A stretch of 10,409 nucleotides of DNA from Actinobacteria bacterium 13_1_20CM_4_69_9 (GCA_001920085.1 MNJC01000004.1:1-10409), one strand, 5' to 3'; shown: positions 1 to 6,052, counted from the first letter of the stretch. The notes: a model not told the origin generated them from the sequence alone. Numbers and translations are program-made.

Positions 1-573
1 GACGACGATGTCGGGAAACGTTTCGCGCAGCCGAGCGCCGACACCCATCAGCGTGCCGCCCGTCCCGAGACCGGCGACGACGACGTCGACGCGGTCGAGG
101 GCGGCGGCGATCTCAGCCCCGGTGCCTTCGTAGTGAGCGCGCGGGTTCGCCGCGTTTGCGTACTGGAACGGCATGAAGTACTTCGGCTCGCGTTCGGCGA
201 GCTCGAGCGCCATCCGCACGGCGCCGTTCGAGCCCTGCTCGCCGGGCGAGTACACGATCTGCGCACCGAACAGGCGCAGGAGCCGCTTACGCTCCTCGGT
301 TGCGTTCTCCGGCATCACGCAAGTGAGCGGATAGCCCTTCAGCTTCGCGACGAGCGCGAGCGAGATGCCGGTGTTGCCGCTGGTCGGCTCGAGCAGCTCG
401 CGCCCCGGCTCGAGCTCGCCCGACGCTTCGGCGGCCTCGATCATCGCCTTCGCGACGCGGTCCTTGATCGAGCCGGTCGGGTTCTGTCCCTCGAGCTTCG
501 CGTAAACGCGGACGCTGCCGACGGGACGGAGCTCGACGAGCGGCGTGTTCCCGATCAGGCCGAGGATGTCCAC
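1..573 (-). CDS. cysM: CysM-type cysteine synthase (PLP), 3' part beyond left edge
   Basis: The reverse strand reads without a stop from GTG at 573 to the window edge, giving the first 191 residues of a fold-type II PLP enzyme that is normally about 310-330 residues. Visible motifs are GNTPLVEL (8-15), NPTGSIKDR with the Schiff-base Lys37, the phosphate-binding loop TSGNTG (64-69), and the glycine-rich loop GTGGT (170-174). The stretches LKGY..CVMPEN, GAQI and QGSNGAV resemble, from memory, M. tuberculosis CysM, which uses O-phosphoserine and the CysO thiocarboxylate, more than CysK. The phosphoserine-selecting arginine of that enzyme would lie beyond the edge, so substrate choice is inferred, supported by the cysO neighbour. 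The start overlaps the end of the methyltransferase by 19 bases. An in-frame GTG at 591 would add six residues, and neither start has a convincing Shine-Dalgarno. Translation is probably coupled to the upstream gene. Confidence 0.9.
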   Translation of the reverse strand, partial: MDILGLIGNTPLVELRPVGSVRVYAKLEGQNPTGSIKDRVAKAMIEAAEASGELEPGRELLEPTSGNTGISLALVAKLKGYPLTCVMPENATEERKRLLRLFGAQIVYSPGEQGSNGAVRMALELAEREPKYFMPFQYANAANPRAHYEGTGAEIAAALDRVDVVVAGLGTGGTLMGVGARLRETFPDIVV

Positions 574-1355
574 ACGTACACCGTCGGACACGTCTTGCCG
601 AGCAGCTGATAGACGCCCCAGATCCGCGCGGCGGCGTATGCCGCGACACGCGGGCTCCCGAGGTCCGTGCCGCGCCGGCGCAAGCGCGAGAGTTGGAGCA
701 GGTCGTCGCCGGCACTCCACGTGCCGTCCTCGAGCATGCGCTCGCGCCACTCGCCGCCGAGCTCGGTCTTCGAGACGAGCGTCAGGCCGGCGTCGGCCGC
801 ACACGACTCGATCACGTCCGGTTGTGTGCTCTCGGGAACGATCGCGAGCGCGTCGAAGAGCCGGCTCGCCTCGCGCGGCTCGAGCGTCTCGGTGGAACAC
901 GTGACGTAGGTGAACATCTGCCCACCCGGCCGCAGAATGCGCGCGCACTCCGCGAAGCCACGTTCCACATCGACGTGCACGAGCACGTCGCGACACCAGA
1001 TCCAGTCCGCGACGTCGTCCCCGAGCGGCATCGCCTCGATCCCCGCCTCGAGCACGTCGACCTCCACGCCGGCTTCGGCGACGGCACGCCGGGCAAGCTC
1101 CACGTGCAGCTTGACGGGATCGAGCGCGATCGCGCGCAGTCCGTGCTCGCGGACGAGCCGGATCGTGTGCGCCGCGTCGCGCGCGCCGACGTCGACGAGC
1201 AGCTGACCGGGTCGAGGCCCGAGCTCGGCGAACGCCTCGAAGAGCCAGTTCGTGCCACGCGGGTTGAGGCTCTGCTCGAGCTCGGCCGTGAGTGCCGGGC
1301 TGTCATCCGCCCAGACCTCGCCGTACAGTTCCTCGACTGAAATTCTCGAGTTCAT
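555..1355 (-). CDS. class I SAM-dependent methyltransferase in cysteine cluster
   Basis: A 266-residue protein with a Rossmann-fold methyltransferase core. Motif I is VDVGARDAAHT (54-64), where the usual second and third glycines of DxGxGxG are replaced by Arg-Asp-Ala. The motif II acidic position is ALDP (77-80). An acidic stretch GDDVADWIWCRDVLVHV (112-128) matches the motif IV region, and LRPGG (141-145) is the typical post-motif loop. The substrate cannot be read from the sequence. I chose ATG 1355 because the frame's upstream ATG at 1403 lies inside the hairpin that follows cysO and would add 16 atypical residues. The stop codon lies within the start of cysM, so the two are likely co-translated. 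Position between sulfur carrier and cysteine synthase suggests a link to sulfur metabolism, but that is guilt by association. A generic C/O/N-methyltransferase that merely rides in the operon is equally possible. Confidence 0.82.
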   Translation of the reverse strand: MNSRISVEELYGEVWADDSPALTAELEQSLNPRGTNWLFEAFAELGPRPGQLLVDVGARDAAHTIRLVREHGLRAIALDPVKLHVELARRAVAEAGVEVDVLEAGIEAMPLGDDVADWIWCRDVLVHVDVERGFAECARILRPGGQMFTYVTCSTETLEPREASRLFDALAIVPESTQPDVIESCAADAGLTLVSKTELGGEWRERMLEDGTWSAGDDLLQLSRLRRRGTDLGSPRVAAYAAARIWGVYQLLGKTCPTVYVWTSSA

Positions 1356-1383
1356 CGAGCGAAGCGAAGATCTAACTAAGCAC

Positions 1384-1412
1384 CCGGCGAAAGTGCGCAG
1401 CACTTTCGCCGG
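1384..1412 (-). terminator. perfect 12-bp hairpin directly after cysO stop
   Basis: Immediately after the cysO TAA the minus strand has CCGGCGAAAGTG, a 5-nt loop, and the exact complement CACTTTCGCCGG. No U-tract follows (GTGCTTAGTTAG), so this is a terminator-like or mRNA-stabilising hairpin rather than a textbook intrinsic terminator. It would separate moeZ-cysO from the methyltransferase-cysM pair or reduce read-through. A TTAGAT hexamer just downstream (14 nt before the methyltransferase ATG) could be a -10 for a second promoter; that is weak. Confidence 0.6.
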
Positions 1413-1661
1413 TTAGCCACCGGCCATTGCCGGCAACAGGATCACGGTCGAGCCGGGGTTGACCTCGGTGTCGAGCCCGTCGAGCGTCCGGACGTCCTCG
1501 CCCTCGAGGTACACGTTCGCGAACGGCAGCTGGTCTTCGAGGGCCGGGAAGCGGCTCATCAGGTCGTCGAGGAGGTCGCGCACGGTGTCGCCCTCGGCGA
1601 CGAGCTCGCGCTGCCCGCCCGTCTGCTCGCGCAGCGTCGGTGGGATGCGCACGCGCGTCAC
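1413..1661 (-). CDS. cysO: CysO-like sulfur-carrier protein (ThiS/MoaD ubiquitin fold)
   Basis: An 82-residue beta-grasp protein ending in the diglycine needed for thiocarboxylation (LLPAMAGG). The N-terminal IPPTLREQTGGQ closely matches what I recall of M. tuberculosis CysO (IPTILRPHTGGQ), and FANVYLEGEDVR matches its VNIYVNDEDVR. These shared features favour CysO over MoaD or ThiS. In the known pathway the C-terminal glycine is adenylated and thiocarboxylated by a MoeZ-type E1, then donates sulfur to CysM-bound aminoacrylate. The cysteine is finally released by the Mec JAMM protease, which is not in this window. The GTG start overlaps the moeZ stop as GTGA, and a GGGAG Shine-Dalgarno sits 5 nt upstream. 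That arrangement implies tight translational coupling with its activating enzyme. This gene is easy to miss because its frame stays open far upstream through moeZ. Confidence 0.9.
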   Translation of the reverse strand: MTRVRIPPTLREQTGGQRELVAEGDTVRDLLDDLMSRFPALEDQLPFANVYLEGEDVRTLDGLDTEVNPGSTVILLPAMAGG

Positions 1662-2692
1662 GCCGGCTCCCGCGTGCCCGCGCAGAACTGCACGTAGTCG
1701 ATGTACTCCGTGATCGTCGGGTGCTCGCCGCACACCGGGCAGTCGGGATCGCGGCGCAGCTTCACCTCGTTGAACTCCGCCGAGAGCGCATCGAACAGCA
1801 GCAGCCGTCCGATCAGCGGCTCGCCGATGCCGAGCGCGAGCTTGAGCGCCTCGTTCGCCTGCAGCGAGCCGATCACGCCGGGGAGAACGCCCAGCACGCC
1901 GCCCTCGGCGCACGACGGCGCGAGCTCCGGCGGCGGCGGTGTGGGGAAGAGGCAGCGATAGCACGGGCCTACGCCCGGCTTGAACACCGTGACCTGTCCC
2001 TCGAAGCGATAGATCGAGCCGTGCACGACGGGGATGTCGTGCCAGATCGATGCGTCGTTGACGAGGTAGCGCGTCGGGAAGTTGTCGGCTCCGTCGACGA
2101 TCACGTCCCAGCCGTCCGCGAGGATGCGCTCCGACTCGTCGACGACGTCCGCGTCGACGATCCCGAGCCGGCCGACGCCGGCCGCGGCGAGGTAGAGCGA
2201 CGCGGGGGAGCCGAGCCCGCCGGCGCCGATCAGCAGAACCTTGGACTCGAGCAGCTTGAGCTGCCCCTGCTCGCCGACCTCGGGAATGAGGAGGTGGCGG
2301 CTGTAGCGCGCGCGGCGCGGCGCGTCGAGGCCGGACTGCAGCTCGACGGGGTACCCGTTCCGCTTCCAGTCGGTGAAGCCCCCCGCGAGCGACGCGACGT
2401 CTTCGTAGCCCATCTCCTCGAGCGTCTTCGCCGCGAAGGCCGAGCGATTGCCGGCCGAGCAATAGAGCAGCACCCGACGCGACGGGTCCGGAGCAGCGCG
2501 CTCGATGCGCGATTCGAGGTGGCCGCGCGGGATGTGAACGGCGCCCGGGATGTGGCCCTCGTCCCACTCGTCCTGCTCGCGCACATCGACGACGACAGGC
2601 TCGCCGCCGTCGATCAGCTCGCGGGCGCGCTCGGCGTCGAGCTCGGAGATCTCGGCGCGCACCTGCTGCAACAGCTTCCTGTACGACGGCAT
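1658..2692 (-). CDS. moeZ: MoeZ-like rhodanese + E1 adenylyltransferase, E1 domain internally deleted
   Basis: A 344-residue protein with a rhodanese domain first (about 15-115; active-site loop CSAGNRS, Cys78) and a MoeB/ThiF E1-like domain second (about 127-344). E1 features present are RYSRHLL (129-135), the nucleotide loop GAGGLGS (156-162), DGADN (200-204), Cys261 in the SCAEGGV segment, and two zinc-binding pairs CYRC (244-247) and CPVC (318-321). M. tuberculosis MoeZ and eukaryotic MOCS3/Uba4 have the opposite order, E1 then rhodanese. The E1 domain jumps from VDADVVDES directly to ERILADGWDV. The roughly 45 residues normally between, including SNLxRQ with the ATP-site arginine and the downstream ATP-site lysine, are absent, with the frame preserved (junction near 2131/2132). 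If the deletion is real, adenylation should be lost. If it is an assembly error, this is a normal CysO activator. The ATG at 2692 opens the homologous region and GGAAAG lies just upstream. Confidence 0.88.
   Translation of the reverse strand: MPSYRKLLQQVRAEISELDAERARELIDGGEPVVVDVREQDEWDEGHIPGAVHIPRGHLESRIERAAPDPSRRVLLYCSAGNRSAFAAKTLEEMGYEDVASLAGGFTDWKRNGYPVELQSGLDAPRRARYSRHLLIPEVGEQGQLKLLESKVLLIGAGGLGSPASLYLAAAGVGRLGIVDADVVDESERILADGWDVIVDGADNFPTRYLVNDASIWHDIPVVHGSIYRFEGQVTVFKPGVGPCYRCLFPTPPPPELAPSCAEGGVLGVLPGVIGSLQANEALKLALGIGEPLIGRLLLFDALSAEFNEVKLRRDPDCPVCGEHPTITEYIDYVQFCAGTREPA
1667..1671 (-). promoter_or_regulatory. Shine-Dalgarno of cysO (GGGAG)
   Basis: GGGAG on the minus strand lies 5 nt before the GTG at 1661 and inside the last codons of moeZ. 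It supports the GTG start in a frame that is open for hundreds of bases upstream. Confidence 0.55.
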
Positions 2693-2738
2693 CGCTTTCC
2701 GAAATATAGCGATGGTTACTCGGCTACGGTCGTTTCGG
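2693..2738. promoter_or_regulatory. short divergent intergenic region (moeZ / TPR gene)
   Basis: Only 46 bases separate the divergent start codons, so promoters for both genes must sit here or inside the coding ends. It is one of the few AT-rich patches (GAAATATAGC). On the minus strand TATATT lies about 12 nt before the moeZ ATG and could be a -10. No convincing -35 is visible on either strand. Confidence 0.3.
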
Positions 2739-3536
2739 ATGAGCCCGCGGCTCCGTGTGTGGCTGGTCGTCGGCGTCGCGGCAGTTGCCGTGGCTGCGGC
2801 CGCGGTCGGGGTGACGGTGGCGACGCGCTCCGACGTCCACAAGGCGGCGAGCAAGGCGCCGCCGTACGTCGCCGATCCGACGGCGCCCGCGGCGGTCTCA
2901 CGTGACGTCCGCGAAGCACTACGGGCATGGCCGGCCGGGACGGTACGGCGGCTTCGCATCCTCGCGGAGCGCTATCCGCACAGCGCGCTCGTCCGCTTCG
3001 AGCTCGGCCTCGGCCTCGCGTTCACGGGGAACGGAACGGACGCGTCTCGTGCCTGGCACGAATCGCGGCGTGTGCAGCCGGATTCTCCGTCGGCCGTGCG
3101 TGCGACGGACCTGCTCCATCCGGGCACGCCGCCGGGGCTGCCGCCCTTCGTCCCGGCGTTCACCCGAGCACGCACCCTTGCGCAGCGCCATCTCCTTCGC
3201 GGCGCGGCGTTCCAGCAGGCGCTGCGCCCGGTCTCGGCCGAGCGCGAGTTCGCCGCCGCCGCCCGCGCCGCGCCGAACGACCCCGTGGCGCTCACGGCCG
3301 AGGCCGTCGGCCTCTACGACAAGGAACGGCCGGCCCGGGCGTTCTCCCGGCTCGGCCCGCTCGCACGCCGCTTCCCGCACGCCCAGACCGTCCGCTTCCA
3401 CCTCGGCCTGCTCCTGATCTACTTCGGGGACATCGCCCAGGCGAAGCGCGAGCTCGCGCTTGCGCGGGCCGAAGGGCCTGGAACCCCGCTTGGCAAGCGG
3501 GCTCAGACCCTCCTCAAGGCCGCCCGCAAGCCCTAG
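2739..3536 (+). CDS. membrane-anchored TPR-repeat protein
   Basis: A 265-residue protein with a short basic N-terminus and one hydrophobic segment (about 7-27, Val/Ala-rich), consistent with a signal anchor that puts the rest outside the membrane. There is no lipobox cysteine. The remainder is helical TPR-like sequence: about 68-115 (ILAERYPHSALVRFELGLGL, then GNGTDASRAW), 150-185 (SAEREFAAAARAAPNDP), and 205-247 (RRFPHAQTVRFHLGLLLIYFG, then DIAQAKRELALA). Such proteins are scaffolds for protein contacts, and no enzymatic motif is seen. The ATG at 2739 places the basic residues right before the hydrophobic helix. An in-frame ATG at 2712 would add nine residues; neither has a good Shine-Dalgarno. 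It is followed by rpoD after 104 bases on the same strand. The specific function is unknown. Confidence 0.78.
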   Translation: MSPRLRVWLVVGVAAVAVAAAAVGVTVATRSDVHKAASKAPPYVADPTAPAAVSRDVREALRAWPAGTVRRLRILAERYPHSALVRFELGLGLAFTGNGTDASRAWHESRRVQPDSPSAVRATDLLHPGTPPGLPPFVPAFTRARTLAQRHLLRGAAFQQALRPVSAEREFAAAARAAPNDPVALTAEAVGLYDKERPARAFSRLGPLARRFPHAQTVRFHLGLLLIYFGDIAQAKRELALARAEGPGTPLGKRAQTLLKAARKP

Positions 3537-3640
3537 GACTATTCGGCACAAAAAGATGAGCCGTTCGGCCTATGGCGCTCGGCCTGCCCAACTGGCACAG
3601 TGCGTCATCGCCAAACGCCGGTTCCAGAGGGGGGAACGGA
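3537..3640 (+). promoter_or_regulatory. rpoD upstream region with strong Shine-Dalgarno
   Basis: This gap carries AGAGGGGGG at 3626-3634, six bases before the GTG at 3641. That fixes the rpoD start and rules against the in-frame ATG at 3572. I cannot identify a convincing -35/-10 pair in the remaining bases; rpoD may also receive transcription from the TPR gene. Confidence 0.5.
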
Positions 3641-4720
3641 GTGAGCGCAACAGGGTCCGCCGCACCACCAAAGTCCGTCTCGGACGTGCTGGAAACGGAC
3701 GATGCCAAGACGTTGCTGGAGACGGGGCGCGAAAACGGGCAGCTGAGCGCGGACGAGATCGCGCTCGCACTCGACGAGCTCGACCTCGAGCCGGCGCAGA
3801 TCGACGACTTCTACCACGCCCTCGAAGAGCTCCATATCGAGGTGGTTGCCGGGACCGAGGAGGAAGAGGAGCCCGCCGCCGAAGAGCCCCGCGAGGTCTC
3901 GACCGACGCGCTCCAGCTTTTCCTCAAGGACATCGGCAAGGTCGACCTGCTCACCGCCGCGCAGGAAGTCGAGCTGGCCAAGCGCATCGAGCGCGGCGAC
4001 CACGGCGCGAAGCAGGAGATGGTCGAGGCGAACCTGCGCCTCGTCGTCTCGATCGCGAAGAAGTACCGCAACCAGGGCCTGCCGTTCCTCGATCTGATCC
4101 AGGAGGGGACGATCGGGCTCGTTCGCGCGGCGGAGAAGTTCGACTACCGCAAGGGCTTCAAGTTCTCGACTTACGCGACCTGGTGGATTCGCCAGGCCGT
4201 CGCACGGGCGCTCGCCGACAAGGCGCGCACGATCCGCATGCCCGTGCACGTCGTCGAGAAGCTGAACAAGATCGTGCGCTCGGAGCGGAAGCTTCGCGCC
4301 GAGCTGGGGCGGGAGCCCATCTCCGCAGAGATCGGCAAGGACCTCGACCTGAGCGCGGACGAGGTGGAGCACATCCGCCGCAGCGCGCAGACCCCGGTCT
4401 CGCTCGAGAAGCCCGTCGGAGACGAGGACGAGTCCGAGTTCGGCCACTTCATCACGGACGAGAACCTGCCGCTTCCCGACGAGGAGGCCGAGATCACGAT
4501 GCGGAAAGAGACGCTGCGGAAGATCCTCGGCACGCTTTCGAGCCGCGAACGGCAGGTGCTCGAGCTTCGCTACGGCCTCGACGGCCAGCATCCGCGCACC
4601 CTCGACGAGGTCGGTCGGACGTTCAACGTTACCCGCGAGCGGATCCGCCAGATCGAGAACCAGAGCCTCAAGAAGCTCCGGGCGCTCGCCGACGCCGTCA
4701 AGCTGCGCGACGTCGCGTAA
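3641..4720 (+). CDS. rpoD: primary RNA polymerase sigma factor (sigma-70 group 1, RpoD/SigA)
   Basis: A 359-residue complete sigma-70. Region 1.1-like sequence spans about 12-70 (SADEIALALDELDL), followed by an acidic Glu-rich linker (73-84). Region 1.2 is at 88-120 (LFLKDIGKVDLLT). Region 2 is at 125-195, with the core-binding and -10 recognition stretches GLPFLDLIQEGTIGL, GFKFSTYATWWIRQA and ARTIRMPVH. Region 3 is at 205-285, including TPVSLEKPVGDEDESEFGHF. Region 4 is at 297-359, with LELRYGLDG and the helix-turn-helix VTRERIRQIENQSLKKLR that reads the -35. Region 1.1 and the invariant region 2 place it as the housekeeping factor rather than an alternative one. GTG is the start because of the preceding strong Shine-Dalgarno; the longer frame from 3572 adds 23 non-conserved residues. 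No truncation is seen. Confidence 0.97.
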   Translation: MSATGSAAPPKSVSDVLETDDAKTLLETGRENGQLSADEIALALDELDLEPAQIDDFYHALEELHIEVVAGTEEEEEPAAEEPREVSTDALQLFLKDIGKVDLLTAAQEVELAKRIERGDHGAKQEMVEANLRLVVSIAKKYRNQGLPFLDLIQEGTIGLVRAAEKFDYRKGFKFSTYATWWIRQAVARALADKARTIRMPVHVVEKLNKIVRSERKLRAELGREPISAEIGKDLDLSADEVEHIRRSAQTPVSLEKPVGDEDESEFGHFITDENLPLPDEEAEITMRKETLRKILGTLSSRERQVLELRYGLDGQHPRTLDEVGRTFNVTRERIRQIENQSLKKLRALADAVKLRDVA

Positions 4721-4725
4721 GTCGA

Positions 4726-4746
4726 TAGTCTCCGCTATATGCGGAG
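4726..4746 (+). promoter_or_regulatory. TAGTCT box and small inverted repeat at sORF start
   Basis: TAGTCT (4726-4731) fits the actinobacterial -10 pattern TAnnnT and lies 7 nt before an ATG, the spacing expected for a leaderless transcript. It overlaps a perfect inverted repeat CTCCGC-TATAT-GCGGAG (4730-4746) spanning that ATG. The repeat may be a weak terminator for rpoD, an operator, or chance. Confidence 0.3.
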
Positions 4747-4864
4747 GAAGCTCGCTGCACTCCTAGCTGCGGCGTTCGCAGTCGCCGTGCTGGCCTCTCC
4801 GGCGTGGGCTGGGTCTCACCCATCCGGCAGAAGCGGCTCGACGATCATCGCGAACCGGTACTAG
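4739..4864 (+). CDS. 41-residue secreted small peptide (predicted)
   Basis: An ORF below the usual size cut-off in the gap after rpoD. It begins MRRKLAALLAAAFAVAVLA, a textbook Sec signal peptide with basic n-region and Ala/Leu/Val core. A signal peptidase I site follows at SPAWA|G (cleavage after residue 24). The predicted mature part is 17 residues, GSHPSGRSGSTIIANRY, without cysteines and ending in TAG. It starts 18 bases after the rpoD stop, and a TAGTCT -10-like box sits 7 nt before the ATG. I recognise no family. It could be a real exported microprotein, the N-terminal remnant of a longer secreted protein, or a coincidental ORF. The well-formed tripartite signal peptide argues against pure chance. 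Confidence 0.5.
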   Translation: MRRKLAALLAAAFAVAVLASPAWAGSHPSGRSGSTIIANRY

Positions 4865-4871
4865 CCGCAAG

Positions 4872-4877
4872 TAGACT
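4872..4877 (+). promoter_or_regulatory. possible -10 box (TAGACT) of the M20 peptidase genes
   Basis: TAGACT fits TAnnnT and ends nine bases before the GTG at 4887, so transcription could begin at or next to the start codon (leaderless). No TTGACA-like -35 is seen at the expected distance. Confidence 0.3.
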
Positions 4878-4886
4878 CACGCGCCC

Positions 4887-6052
4887 GTGAACGACACGTG
4901 GCTTACCGAGCTGCGCGAATTCATCGCGATCCCGTCCGTCAGTGCGGATCCCGCGCACCAGGACGATCTTCGGCGTGCCGCAGAATGGGTGCGCGACTTC
5001 GTCAAGCGAACCGGGGGCGAGGCCGAGCTCGTCCCGAAGGGGACGCGCGACCTCGTCATCGGTGACATTCCGGCGAACAGCAACGGCGGCGGCGCGCCGA
5101 CCGTCCTGATCTACGGGCACTTCGACGTGCAGCCGCCTGCGCCGCTCGACCTCTGGGAATCCCCGCCGTTCGAGCCCGACGAGCGCTCCTCGAGGAGGAC
5201 GAGCGCGGCGCCGACGCGTGCATCATCTTCGACGGCGGCATGACGCGTCCCGAGCAGCCGGAGTTCGCGCTGGCCACACGCGGCCTCGTCGGCTACCACG
5301 TCAAGGTGCGCACCGGCGAGCGAGACATGCACTCCGGCTATTACGGTGGCGCGGCGCTGAACGCCATCCACGTGCTCGTGCAGGGATTCTCCGCGCTCGT
5401 CGCGCGCAACGGCCTGCTGCCCGACCAGCTGCGCGTCGGACGCACTGCGCTCAGCGAGGTCGAGGTGGCGAGCCTCGACAAGCTCCCGAGCGGTGCGCAG
5501 ATCCTCGACGAGGCCGGCGCGACCCCGCTCGACCCGAACGCGGAGCAACACTTCTACGACCGCACGTGGGCGGAGCCGTCGCTGGACATCAACGGCATCC
5601 ACGGCGGCAAGCCCGAGTTCGTGAACACGACGCTCGTGGTCGAGGCCGAGGCGCGCTTCACGATCCGGCTCGCCCCGGGCCAGGATCCGGACACCGTCGG
5701 CGACGCTGCGGAAAAGCTCTTTCGTGCCGCGGTGCCGGGCGGTGCCGAGCTGACGCTGACGCGCGAGAACGCGGCGCCGCCCGGCGTGTTCGCCCCGGAC
5801 TCGCCGGCGATCCAGCTCGGGCTCGACGCGTTCGAGCGGGCCGTCGGGGTGCGGCCGATTCTCGTGCGTGTCGGCGGCACGCTCCCGATCTACCCGGCGC
5901 TTGCTGCGAAGGGGATCCCGACGATCGGCACCGGCTTCGCGCTGCGGGAGAGCAACGTCCACTCCCCGAACGAGCGGCTCCGCGTCGAGGACGTCGACCG
6001 CGCGGTCGCCGCGGCGACCGAGCTGTACAAGGGACTGGCGGCGCTTGGCTGA
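4887..6052 (+). pseudogene. M20-family dipeptidase, disrupted by internal deletion and frameshift
   Basis: The first 100 residues from GTG 4887 are the N-terminus of an M20 metallo-dipeptidase, with the metal His78 and Asp80 in GHFDVQPP and then LWESPPFEPDER. Homology stops at about 5186. The family pattern resumes in another frame at about 5189 (LEEDERGADACIIFDGGM) and continues to TGA at 6050-6052. That second part holds the lid-domain RDMHSGYYGGAALNAIH segment and the C-terminal metal His in NVHSPNERL. About 55 residues normally between are missing, including the metal-bridging Asp (GRGxxDDKG) and catalytic Glu (DGEEE), and the frames do not match. A nine-base direct repeat GACGAGCGC (5178-5186 and 5198-5206) brackets the junction. 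As written no active enzyme can be made: the first frame ends near 5243. A real deletion between repeats or an assembly collapse are both possible. It precedes pepT with an 8-base overlap. Confidence 0.85.

Noticed and set aside
48..266. Minus-strand 72-residue ORF
   Set aside because: It is an out-of-frame shadow of cysM; its composition is Arg/Ser/Thr-rich with no motif, while the other frame carries clear PLP-enzyme motifs.
1356..1403. Upstream ATG (1403) for the methyltransferase
   Set aside because: It lies in the hairpin loop arm after cysO, has no Shine-Dalgarno, and adds 16 residues of no recognisable character; 1355 fits better.
1413..2567. A 384-residue minus-strand protein ending in the CysO sequence
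   Set aside because: Only the last 82 residues are protein-like. The rest is an Arg-rich shadow of moeZ, and the GTGA overlap plus GGGAG site mark the true cysO start at 1661.
1640..2905. Long plus-strand ORF antisense to moeZ
   Set aside because: It has repetitive Arg/Glu/Ala/Val-rich composition without motifs and mirrors the G/C third-position bias of moeZ on the other strand.
3572..3640. ATG at 3572 as the rpoD start
   Set aside because: The strong Shine-Dalgarno sits before GTG 3641, and the extra 23 residues look like translated intergenic sequence.
3460..4728. A 422-residue plus-strand ORF overlapping rpoD in another frame
   Set aside because: It is an Arg/Gly/Pro-rich shadow of rpoD.
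5178..5206. GACGAGCGC direct repeat as an insertion-site duplication
   Set aside because: No inserted element lies between the copies. The repeat codes for DER in two reading frames and fits a deletion junction better.
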